A stretch of 15,062 nt of DNA, taken from contig JAQBTI010000021.1 of the NCBI GenBank assembly GCA_027624995.1, forward strand, positions 1 through 15,062, read 5' to 3'. The stretch comes from Chloroflexota bacterium (GTDB lineage Bacteria > Chloroflexota > Dehalococcoidia > Lucifugimonadales > CATQGZ01). The translations under genes were made by a program, and so were the position numbers. Below, one piece after another: positions 6,008 to 12,602 of the stretch (positions are counted from its first letter, which is position 1; each line of letters starts with the position of its first letter). The notes beneath the pieces are model-generated. The model was given only the letters and a program-made list of their open reading frames with translations. It did not search any database and was not told the origin of the DNA.

Positions 6008-7528
6008 TTAACGGAACAGGCGGCGCCTGAAGCCCAAACCGGCCAGCCCCACTGCAAGAGCTAGGGTGGAGGCGTCCAGCGGGCGGGCGCCGTACGGCCT
6101 GCTACAGGCCGACCCGCCGCCGTCTGTGCCGCCATCATCGCTCGTCGGGGATGACTCCTCCGGTACGGCCGCGGTTGGGGTGAACTCCTGCGCCGCAGCT
6201 TCTGCCTTCGCCTCTTCGTCCTGGGTGCGGTCAGAGGACGTCTGAGGGACGAATCCTGAGGGAGGCGGCGCTGTCACCACCGGTGCGATGCGTGCTTCAG
6301 GCGCGGGCTCCTCCGTCTTGGAGCCGACCGTCTCAGCTTGTGGCTGGGGCGTCAGGCTGAACGGCAAAATCTCCTTGCGCGGAATGGCGGTCGGTCGCGC
6401 GCTGCCCCTTTCGGGTGGGATGTACTCCGGCGCACCGATGGCGGCCCGCCAGTCATTTTCCAGGGCGAGGCGATCGCCTCCGTAGACCTGCGTCAGTGCA
6501 TCGTCCATGTTCGTGCCGCTCTTGAGGACCGCAAGAAGCTCCCTCATTGCTTCTGGGCCCCAGCGGAAGATCATATATTGAACCAGGCTTCTGGCCTGAC
6601 CATAAAAGATGATGACTTCCTCAGGGTCGCCCGGTAGGACGGGCATCGACGTAATGGGCAGCAGACGGTCCGTATTGATGGCGAAGTCCAGCGCGATGTC
6701 GTATGAGAATCCAGGCTCCACGTTGCCGTACTCCGCCAGGCCTTCGTCTAGCCATGAAGGCACGTTTCCAAAGATACTATCGCCTGCCCGATGCGTGAGG
6801 ATATGGGTTACCTCGTGCGAGGCCGTCCCCCTGGCCAGTCTTCCACCGCCCAGGGTTAGAAGGGTGCCAACCTGCGTGAAGGCCTGCCCTTCTGTTATGA
6901 GTTCGCGACGGATAGTTGTGCTGCCGGGAGGAAGCGCTTCCAGCATCTCTTTGACATTGTTGTACATCGTCACACGGATAGGGTCTTCGGTACCCGCGCC
7001 TAGGATTGGGCCCATTACCTCTAGAGTATCCAGGATGGCCTCGAGCACCGTTTCGGCACGGGACATTACGGGGCCGTGGTACGCGACGGATACAGGCCCT
7101 CCCGATACCTCCTCCCAATCGAAGCGCGCGTCGTAGTAGATGAACTGCTCGGGCTCGGTGTCGACCCGAGTCCCCTCCGTGTCCTCAACCTCAAAGTTGT
7201 AGGTGATGATGGTCCCCGGAGGAACGTAACGCGCACTCGTGGAGGTCCTCCAAAACAGCTCTGAGTTGACTATGGTGCCTTTTTCGAAATCCAGGTACTC
7301 GTAGGCACCTCGGGTCTGCTGCCCAATGCGGAGCCGGACGGCTATAGACTCTATTTCATTCTCTGCCTTGACCTCGGCCTTGATTCGAAACCCCTCGGGA
7401 AACTCGCTGGTAACGCTGGAGGAGACGATTTCGATTGCGGCGGCCTCCGCGTTTCCCGAGTCCCAGGGCGACGCCAGCGCCGCGGCCGCCAAGATAACGA
7501 CCACAAGTTTACGGAACGGAGATTTCAA
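6008..7528 (-). CDS. Secreted peptidase-MA-type zinc metallopeptidase with a MYXO-CTERM-like tail
   Basis: Extracytoplasmic metallopeptidase of the peptidase-MA-like group. The 506 residues comprise a signal peptide (basic MKSPFRK, hydrophobic core, cleavage likely near AEA-AA at about residue 30) and a beta-rich domain (about 33-135; YVPPGTIITYNFEVEDTEGT). The catalytic domain follows, with HEVTH (H238, E239, H242) and WLDEGLAEYGN (E262 or E266 as third ligand), the classic gluzincin arrangement. Next is a Pro/Ala/Thr/Glu-rich linker (about 375-470). The end is unusual: GGGSAC with C475, a hydrophobic segment (about 485-500) and a terminal RRRLFR, like a C-terminal sorting and anchoring signal. 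The start is TTG 7528, chosen because GGGAGGA lies 6 nt upstream and the signal peptide begins there. The substrate is unknown. Confidence 0.85.
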   Translation of the reverse strand: MKSPFRKLVVVILAAAALASPWDSGNAEAAAIEIVSSSVTSEFPEGFRIKAEVKAENEIESIAVRLRIGQQTRGAYEYLDFEKGTIVNSELFWRTSTSARYVPPGTIITYNFEVEDTEGTRVDTEPEQFIYYDARFDWEEVSGGPVSVAYHGPVMSRAETVLEAILDTLEVMGPILGAGTEDPIRVTMYNNVKEMLEALPPGSTTIRRELITEGQAFTQVGTLLTLGGGRLARGTASHEVTHILTHRAGDSIFGNVPSWLDEGLAEYGNVEPGFSYDIALDFAINTDRLLPITSMPVLPGDPEEVIIFYGQARSLVQYMIFRWGPEAMRELLAVLKSGTNMDDALTQVYGGDRLALENDWRAAIGAPEYIPPERGSARPTAIPRKEILPFSLTPQPQAETVGSKTEEPAPEARIAPVVTAPPPSGFVPQTSSDRTQDEEAKAEAAAQEFTPTAAVPEESSPTSDDGGTDGGGSACSRPYGARPLDASTLALAVGLAGLGFRRRLFR

Positions 7529-7581
7529 CCTGGTCCTCCCGCGTCTGTTCCATTGTGCGTCTAGTGACTGTTAGTAGCCTT

Positions 7582-7597
7582 GTCGATCTAGATCGAC
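7582..7597. promoter_or_regulatory. Perfect 16-bp palindrome upstream of the peptidase-MA gene
   Basis: GTCGATCTAGATCGAC is fully self-complementary and lies 54 nt upstream of the peptidase start, in the 82-nt gap after the repaired pdo stop. With no loop it would make a poor RNA hairpin, so a binding site for a dimeric regulator is the likelier reading. No clear -35/-10 pair was found next to it, so its role is not established. Confidence 0.35.
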
Positions 7598-7646
7598 CGG
7601 ACCGTCCGTCTAGTCCATCGGTGTTGTCGGGCCGAGCGCATCTTCG

Positions 7647-8309
7647 TTATCCGGAGATTCGCCGCCACCATCTCCGACGGCTCTGAGCACCCCCCCTCAG
7701 CAACGCCTCTTCTCCGACCGCACCGGTAATCATCACCGAATCGTTAATTACCGTCTTGGGCACGGCCTTGACCCCATAGGGTTCGCCGATTCGAGGAAAG
7801 CTCCGCACATCTACTACGTCCGCTACCACGCAAGGCGATTCCTTGCCCATTTGGTGAGCCAGATGGGCAATCGACGGGCAGTGCGGGCAGTTCGGGGTCA
7901 CGAATACCTGGATATGGACATCTTCCTTCAGTCGTTTCAGACTCTTTCTGGTCTCGAGGCCAAGCTGTCGGCGTCCGCTAGAAGCGAGAACGATTCCATC
8001 TAAGAGGACACCGAACGCGCGCCCGGCCGGCAGGCCATACATCCGAATATTCGTGCTGCCACTGGAGCCAATTAGCGTCGCGGGAATCTTTGAGACGCCG
8101 GTCGATTTGGCCCGTTCCTGCTCCGCGTAGTAGTCGACGATGTCGAGCTTCACTCTGGACGACAATTCGGACGTCTCCTCAAGCAGGCGCTGAGCAGACT
8201 CGCAGGAAGGGCATTCGCGGCCGGGGACATAGAGTACGCTTGAGCTCTGCCGCGTGAATAAAGCAATACCGACGTCTCTTATTAGCTCAACGTCAAATCT
8301 CTGACGCAC
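7647..8309 (-). CDS. Glutaredoxin-like protein disulfide oxidoreductase (Pdo), frameshifted near the C-terminus
   Basis: Two-domain thioredoxin-fold protein of the Pdo type known from thermophiles and archaea, which makes or reshuffles disulfides. Both redox centres are present: CPSC (C33, C36) in domain 1 and CPHC (C141, C144) in domain 2. Each domain has its cis-proline (KIPATLI; AVPKTVIND, P184). After EEALLRG the frame becomes implausible (GGAQSRRRWWRRISG). Removing one C from the C7 run at 7690-7696 gives VLRAVGDGGG and a stop at 7610, a family-like end and a 232-residue protein. The start is GTG 8309 with AGGA 4 nt upstream. The same frame also runs up to an ATG at 8342 but is cut by TAG at 8318-8316, so the natural N-terminus may be 11 codons longer and interrupted. 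Confidence 0.85.
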   Translation of the reverse strand: MRQRFDVELIRDVGIALFTRQSSSVLYVPGRECPSCESAQRLLEETSELSSRVKLDIVDYYAEQERAKSTGVSKIPATLIGSSGSTNIRMYGLPAGRAFGVLLDGIVLASSGRRQLGLETRKSLKRLKEDVHIQVFVTPNCPHCPSIAHLAHQMGKESPCVVADVVDVRSFPRIGEPYGVKAVPKTVINDSVMITGAVGEEALLRGGAQSRRRWWRRISG

Positions 8310-8380
8310 CGAATCCTAGTCTTGCTGTCTCAGAAAAGCCATAGGGACCAATCAATTCTAGCCCAAGCCGGTTGGCGAAT

Positions 8381-9043
8381 CTACCTGGGGGTCTGGAGAC
8401 CCCGTCGCACGGTGACCAATCTCTGGGCAGCCGTAAGCATCGTAAGAGCCGCCATCGCGGTGAGCGCGATGAGCAGGGCAGGATTCCACCACTGTGCGAT
8501 CACAAGGCCGGCGGCCAGCGTCACCACGCGCTCCGGCCTTGTCATAACGCCGTCCTCGCATTCGATGCCAAGCGACTCGGCCCTCGCTCTCAAATAACTA
8601 ACCATTACCGACCCCGAGACGGCCAGATAGACCAGGACGACACCGGCCGTCGAAGGCTCCACCTCTACGTAGAAAACGAGCACGCCGAGAAGCACCACCA
8701 TCTCCCCGACTCGGTCAACAACGGAGTCAAGCAGCGCGCCAAAGCTAGATGCGCGACCCGTGGCTCTGGCGACGGCCCCATCAAAAAGGTCAAACGCGCC
8801 AGACGCCAAGAGGACAATGCCACTCGCCAGCAGAAGGCCTGTCCCTGAAAGTAAGGCGCTCGCGCCCGCTACGGCAAGACCCGTCAGCGTCAGCAGATTG
8901 GGGGTAAACCCGAGACGAGAAAGGAGACTCGTCACCGGAGATTCGACGTGGGCCGCGAGGAATCTTCGAGACGCGGTTCTGAGGCCTCGCGCTCCCGTCG
9001 CCTTGTGGGCCGGCGTGTCGCGTACGCGACCCGCTTTGCTCAT
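8381..9043 (-). CDS. CDP-alcohol phosphatidyltransferase (phosphatidylinositol-phosphate synthase-like)
   Basis: Integral membrane enzyme that transfers a phosphatidyl group from CDP-diacylglycerol to an alcohol. The 220-residue product carries the complete family motif: D85..D88-G89..A92-R93, eight residues, G102...D106...D110 (DLFDGAVARATG and FGALLDSVVD). Several hydrophobic segments follow or flank it (for example TLTGLAVAGASALLS and MVVLLGVLVFYVEV). I chose ATG 9043 because it overlaps the glycosyltransferase stop as ATGA (9043-9040), the usual coupled arrangement; the frame is open further upstream, to 9115, inside that gene. Next to a PimA-like enzyme and an inositol-phosphate synthase remnant, the acceptor is most likely inositol 1-phosphate, as in actinobacterial PgsA1. 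The motif alone would also allow other alcohols. The stop is TAG. Confidence 0.88.
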   Translation of the reverse strand: MSKAGRVRDTPAHKATGARGLRTASRRFLAAHVESPVTSLLSRLGFTPNLLTLTGLAVAGASALLSGTGLLLASGIVLLASGAFDLFDGAVARATGRASSFGALLDSVVDRVGEMVVLLGVLVFYVEVEPSTAGVVLVYLAVSGSVMVSYLRARAESLGIECEDGVMTRPERVVTLAAGLVIAQWWNPALLIALTAMAALTMLTAAQRLVTVRRGLQTPR

Positions 9044-10182
9044 AGCGAAACGGCGGCCGGACGCTCCAACAGCGATCCGTAGTGGTCCATGACCTCGCCA
9101 GCCACCTCTTCCCAACGGAACCGTTCGACCTTCTTACGAGCCGCAGCCGCAAGACGGTTTCTGTACTCCGGTTGAGTTAGCAGCAAGTCCAGCGCTGCGG
9201 ACAGCTGGGCTTCGTCTTTGGGCCGCACCAGCAGGCCATCTGATCCATGGTTCAGCACCGATGAGTAGCCCTCGATATCGGATGCGACCACTGCCGTGCC
9301 GGCCGCCATCGCTTCCAACAACACGATTCCGAAGCTCTCCCTACCGGTGGCGGGCGAACAATAGATGTCCGCAGACTTGTAGTACCGGGCTTTGTTCTGA
9401 GCGGATACGTCGCCGAGGAAGACAACGTCCTGGAGATTGCGTTCTGCGATTATCCTGTACGATTCGTCGTCGGGCTTTCCGCGGCCGGCCACCAGGAGGC
9501 GCAGGTCGGGCCAGTCCCATTTGAGTTTGCTGTACGCACCGAGCAGGTACCTGAGTCCCTTCCGCTTTTCCAATCTGCCGACAAACAGGATGTTGGTCTT
9601 GCCGTCGTTCAGGTGGGGGAACGGCTTCGCATCAGCGAAGTCGTCAACCTGGATCCCGTTCGGGATGATCTCGTAGTCCGCCGGAAAATGGCGGCTGATG
9701 AAGTTCCGGGCGGGTTCTGAGACTGCAATTCGGCCATGGAGCCTGCGGAAGTAGCGCATGGCAAACTGCCTGATGCCCACACGGTAAAGCCGAGTCCCAC
9801 GGAAGCTGTGGAAGGTGCCGACCGTAATCGAGGGCACGGAGGTAGCGACGCTCAGTACGTTGACCGGGACCGCTCCAGCAAAAGGCTCGTGGAGATGTAT
9901 GACATCGAAAGCCTCGCGTTGGAGTAGAGCCTTGATCCGCGGGCGTAGCCACACTGAGAGCGAGATTCTCGCGATAGACCCCCCGCTGGGCACAGGGACG
10001 GGTCGACCCATGGGAATGAAGCCTTCAACTTCGGGATCCGGTGTAGAACAGGGCGCAATGACCCGTACGTCGTGGCCCCAGCGGGAGAACTGCGAGGCAA
10101 GGCTATTGATGTGATCGTTGACGCCGCCGTGTACGGCGTAGTCGTAAGGAGAGATTAACCCGATCTTCAGAGGACGGTCCAT
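9040..10182 (-). CDS. GT4-family glycosyltransferase, PimA-like (phosphatidylinositol mannosyltransferase type)
   Basis: Retaining GT-B glycosyltransferase. Its 380 residues show the N-terminal SPYDYAVHGGVNDHINSLA (glycine loop at 19-20), a fold transition near IPNGI, and the nucleotide-sugar half with VGRLEKRKG (R203, K208). The EX7E motif is ESFGIVLLE (E282, E290), followed by AMAAGTAVVASDIEG. The order and the PYDY..HGGV start closely resemble mycobacterial PimA, which mannosylates phosphatidylinositol at the inner face of the membrane. Here the acceptor is inferred from the overlapping CDP-alcohol transferase and the neighbouring ino1 remnant; other lipid or glycan acceptors remain possible. 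Start ATG 10182, stop TGA at 9042-9040 overlapping the next start. Confidence 0.88.
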   Translation of the reverse strand: MDRPLKIGLISPYDYAVHGGVNDHINSLASQFSRWGHDVRVIAPCSTPDPEVEGFIPMGRPVPVPSGGSIARISLSVWLRPRIKALLQREAFDVIHLHEPFAGAVPVNVLSVATSVPSITVGTFHSFRGTRLYRVGIRQFAMRYFRRLHGRIAVSEPARNFISRHFPADYEIIPNGIQVDDFADAKPFPHLNDGKTNILFVGRLEKRKGLRYLLGAYSKLKWDWPDLRLLVAGRGKPDDESYRIIAERNLQDVVFLGDVSAQNKARYYKSADIYCSPATGRESFGIVLLEAMAAGTAVVASDIEGYSSVLNHGSDGLLVRPKDEAQLSAALDLLLTQPEYRNRLAAAARKKVERFRWEEVAGEVMDHYGSLLERPAAVSL

Positions 10183-10235
10183 TCACTCTCCTCGGTACTC
10201 AATGTGGTCCAGTCGGACGATTAACTCGGCCTCTC

Positions 10236-11105
10236 TTAGGAGTCGGAACTGTCGCCCGGCATATCCAGAGGGCTAGCGCCATCCATCCCCGAGATAAAGT
10301 CCTCGACCATGTTTCTGGCAACGTCGTCGGTGTACTGCACCGGAGGAGACTTCATGAAATATGCGGACGGCCCCAGGATAGGTCCGCTCAGGTCTCGGTC
10401 CTTAGCGATCTTGAGGCAACGGATGGCGTCTATGACGACTCCGGCGGAGTTCGGGCTATCCCAGACCTCCAGTTTCAACTCCAGGTTGATCGGCACATCT
10501 CCGAAGCTGGTGCCCTCCATTCGGATGTTGCACCATTTGCGGTCGCTAAGCCACGGAACGTAGTCGCTCGGACCGATGTGGACATTCTTGGCCTCGATCT
10601 CATAGTCAAGCTGAGATTTGACCAAGTTGGTCTTTGAGGTCTTCTTGGAGGTCAGTCTCTCCCGTTCCAGTATATTCAAGAAGTCGGTGTTGCCTCCGAA
10701 GTTGAGCTAGTATGACCGCTCCAGCTTGACGCCGCGGTCCATGAATAGCCTGGTAAGCACGCGGTGCACGATCGTGGCACCGACTTGAGACTTGAGGTCG
10801 TCGCCGATTATTGGAGCGCCAGCCTCTTTGAACCTGCGCTGCCAGTAATTCCCTGAACCGCTGGCGATAAAGACGGGCACGCAATTGATGAAACCGCACC
10901 CCGCCGCCAGAGCCTGCTCGACATACCACTTGGTCGCCTCTTCCGAGCCGACCGGTAGATAATTGATGACGACATTTATTTCGCGGTCCTTGAGTATGCC
11001 GACGATGTCATCAGTCGGTCCCTCGGCCCTGGGTATGAGGTCCGACGTGTACTTTCCGATGCCGTGATGCCGCTCAACTGCCGTGATGCCGCTCAACCTA
11101 CGCAA
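10236..11105 (-). pseudogene. ino1: Inositol-3-phosphate synthase (Ino1) remnant: N-terminus deleted, internal amber codon
   Basis: Intact Ino1 converts glucose 6-phosphate to inositol 3-phosphate with NAD. Two pieces in the same frame match the actinobacterial-type enzyme. The upstream piece (11105-10710) has GIGKY, INYLPVGSEEATKWYVEQA, PVFIAS and GDDLKSQVGATIVHR. The downstream piece (10706-10239) has LNFGGNTDFLNILERERL, VHIGPSDYVPWLSDRKW, FGDVPINLELKLEVWDSPNS and SAYFMKSPP. They are separated only by TAG at 10709-10707, where the family has Gln (RTYQLNFGGN), so CAG has become TAG. The first 95-100 residues, carrying the GxGNxxS dinucleotide-binding loop, are absent, and the 174 nt before the upstream dehydrogenase cannot hold them. 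A 19-bp tandem duplication marks the broken end. It is unlikely to be active as it stands. Confidence 0.85.
11060..11097. repeat. 19-bp perfect tandem duplication at the broken 5' end of ino1
   Basis: The unit tgccgtgatgccgctcaac occurs twice in direct succession (11060-11078 and 11079-11097). Nineteen is not a multiple of three, so the duplication shifts the reading frame of the ino1 remnant at this point, exactly where similarity to the family ends. It looks like a local duplication scar linked to loss of the gene's front part. Confidence 0.9.
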
Positions 11106-11203
11106 TGTTCCTTGATAAGAGAACCTTCGGGCGGACGGAATCGGATTTCAATCCGAAACTTGCAATAACCGGAAAAGGCGGTGGACCCACCGTAACAGGC
11201 AAG

Positions 11204-11232
11204 ATTCTAGCACCAGGCTAGTTGAGAAACAA
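11204..11232 (-). promoter_or_regulatory. Candidate promoter upstream of the ino1 remnant
   Basis: On the minus strand TTGTTT (11232-11227), 17 nt, then TAGAAT (11209-11204; five of six). The -35 overlaps the T tract of the terminator of the upstream gene. It would drive the ino1-glycosyltransferase-transferase cluster. The 11106-11203 stretch after it also holds a small hairpin (CGGTG-GGTC-CACCG) and the inverted repeat TCGGATT-TC-AATCCGA (11141-11156), with no coding signal. Confidence 0.35.
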
Positions 11233-11266
11233 GGCTGCGGCGAGACCGTTGGGCGAGTCCGCAGCC
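11224..11266 (-). terminator. Intrinsic terminator after the 2-hydroxyacid dehydrogenase gene
   Basis: Read on the minus strand, GGCTGCGG (11266-11259) and CCGCAGCC (11240-11233) form a perfect 8-bp GC-rich stem with an 18-nt loop, followed at once by the T-rich TTGTTTCTC (11232-11224). It starts 14 nt after the dehydrogenase stop. The loop is longer than usual, but position and T tract fit a factor-independent terminator. Confidence 0.6.
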
Positions 11267-11279
11267 TGCCAGAATGGCG

Positions 11280-12332
11280 TCATACGCCCGGCCCTCGTTC
11301 CATCGAGTACGGCTGCCAGCGTCGCAGGTCGGTCTTCTCCAGGACTGATGGATTGACGCAAGTTCGGGGCCAGCGGCCGGAAAGGACCAGTGCTATCTCC
11401 TGTCCGACTCGACGTCGCGTCTCTGGGCCCATCCTGGCGGACGCGGATGCGACATGTGGGGTTAACACAACGTTGTCCATGTGCAGTAGAGGGTTCTCGG
11501 GATCCGGTGGCTCCGTCTCAAGCACGTCGAGGCCGGCCCCGGCGATCCATTCTTCCTGGAGGGCCTTGATGAGCGCGTCCTCATCAACGGTAGGCCCCCG
11601 GCCGTTGTTGATGAACAGTGCGCTCCGCTTCATGAGCCGGAAGTGTTCCTCACTCAGCATGTGATGGGCTTCGGTCGTTGAGGGGGCGTGCATAGTGACG
11701 ATGTCGGACCGCTGAAGCAGCTCACTGAGGCCGACGGGCTCAACGCCGTAGTCGCTCATGGACAGCTCTTCGATGTACGGGTCGTACGCGATCATGTGTA
11801 CGCCGAACGCCCTAGCCCGCACGGCTGTTGCTCGGGAGACATGTCCAAACGCTATGAACCCCAACGTCTGGCCCATGAGCCTTGGATACCGAGCCAGGAG
11901 CGGTCTACCTTCGAACCACCGTCCATCCCGCACATATCTGTCCATGATGGTGACCCGTCTGAACGTAGCCAGGATCATCATCATGGTGTGATCAGCAACC
12001 TCTTCGATGAAGGTGTCCGGCACATTGGTTACGGGGATCCCTCGTTCGGTGGCGGCTCCGACGTCCACCGAGTCCGCCCCAACACTGCCGAGGGCGATTA
12101 TTCTGCATTTTTCGAGGCCGGAGATGATCTTCGCGCTGATCCGTCTGCCACGGGCGATGACCGCGTCCGCGTCCTTGGCCGCCTGGATGAATTCATCCTC
12201 GGTCTTCGCGGCGATCTCCTCGATCTCGGCGCCGACCGAGGCAAGAGACTCCATCTCGAGCTCGTACGATCCTCCAGCCAGGTCGAACGTTACTCCCTCG
12301 GGTTTTTGGGTCACTACCTTGAATTTGGCCAA
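11280..12332 (-). CDS. D-isomer-specific 2-hydroxyacid dehydrogenase (phosphoglycerate dehydrogenase/CtBP-like)
   Basis: NAD-dependent oxidoreductase for a 2-hydroxy or 2-keto acid; the substrate cannot be read from the sequence. The catalytic triad is intact: R245 in NNGRGPTVDEDAL, E274 in LDVLETEP, and H293 in TPHVASAS; the cofactor aspartate is in IAYDPY. The nucleotide loop is odd, LGFIAFGHVSR, where the family has GxGxxG: the first and third glycines are Ala161 and Ser166. I chose TTG 12332 because AGGGAGG lies 5 nt upstream, the product begins MAKFKVVTQKPEG, and the promoter found upstream would start transcripts only about 4 nt before the alternative ATG at 12383 (which adds 17 residues). 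The stop is TGA. The length of 350 residues is normal. It lacks the C-terminal ACT domain of many SerA enzymes. Confidence 0.88.
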   Translation of the reverse strand: MAKFKVVTQKPEGVTFDLAGGSYELEMESLASVGAEIEEIAAKTEDEFIQAAKDADAVIARGRRISAKIISGLEKCRIIALGSVGADSVDVGAATERGIPVTNVPDTFIEEVADHTMMMILATFRRVTIMDRYVRDGRWFEGRPLLARYPRLMGQTLGFIAFGHVSRATAVRARAFGVHMIAYDPYIEELSMSDYGVEPVGLSELLQRSDIVTMHAPSTTEAHHMLSEEHFRLMKRSALFINNGRGPTVDEDALIKALQEEWIAGAGLDVLETEPPDPENPLLHMDNVVLTPHVASASARMGPETRRRVGQEIALVLSGRWPRTCVNPSVLEKTDLRRWQPYSMERGPGV

Positions 12333-12392
12333 CTGAGCCTCCCTACCAGAATATGCGCGGACTGGAAGTGTCTGGTCTGACATTCAAGCATC

Positions 12393-12421
12393 AGGATACT
12401 TCCAGCAGGGCGTGGTGTCCA
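12393..12421 (-). promoter_or_regulatory. Sigma-70-type promoter for the 2-hydroxyacid dehydrogenase gene
   Basis: On the minus strand TGGACA (12421-12416; five of six), 17 nt, then TATCCT (12398-12393; four of six). Predicted transcription start is near 12387, which gives a leader of about 55 nt ending in the AGGGAGG site and TTG at 12332. It is arranged back to back with the glmU promoter, 66 nt away. Confidence 0.5.
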
Positions 12422-12486
12422 TCGGACGTGATTGACCGAATTCGACGCAGACTCCCCACTGCCGGCTACGCAACCCCTACAACGGC

Positions 12487-12516
12487 TTGACACCGGCGTT
12501 CCTGCTTTGGTAAGAT
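12487..12516 (+). promoter_or_regulatory. Sigma-70-type promoter for glmU
   Basis: A perfect TTGACA (12487-12492) is followed after 18 nt by TAAGAT (12511-12516; four of six). Transcription would begin near 12523, giving a leader of about 80 nt that contains the hairpin at 12561-12586. It is the only good promoter-like pair I found upstream of glmU on this strand. Confidence 0.6.
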
Positions 12517-12560
12517 ACGTTTGAAAGTGTGCTTACCCTCTCATAGACGCCCTCCCCAGT

Positions 12561-12586
12561 TGCAGCCCATCCATCCGATGGGCGCA
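12561..12586 (+). promoter_or_regulatory. Stem-loop in the glmU leader
   Basis: GCCCATC (12565-12571), a 5-nt loop CATCC, and GATGGGC (12577-12583) form a perfect 7-bp stem; TGC and GCA outside extend it past one bulged A. It ends 16 nt before the GTG of glmU, where no clear Shine-Dalgarno is visible, so it could affect translation initiation. There is no T tract, so it is not a terminator, and it does not resemble the glmS ribozyme. Confidence 0.4.
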
Positions 12587-12602
12587 GCACGCTTCTAGTC
12601 TC

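Noticed and set aside
10707..10709. UAG recoded as Gln in this organism, given TAG at a conserved Gln of Ino1
   Set aside because: TAG is used as an ordinary stop for glmU, the 422- and 235-residue proteins and the CDP-alcohol transferase, and the Ino1 gene also lacks its N-terminus, so a pseudogene explains it better.
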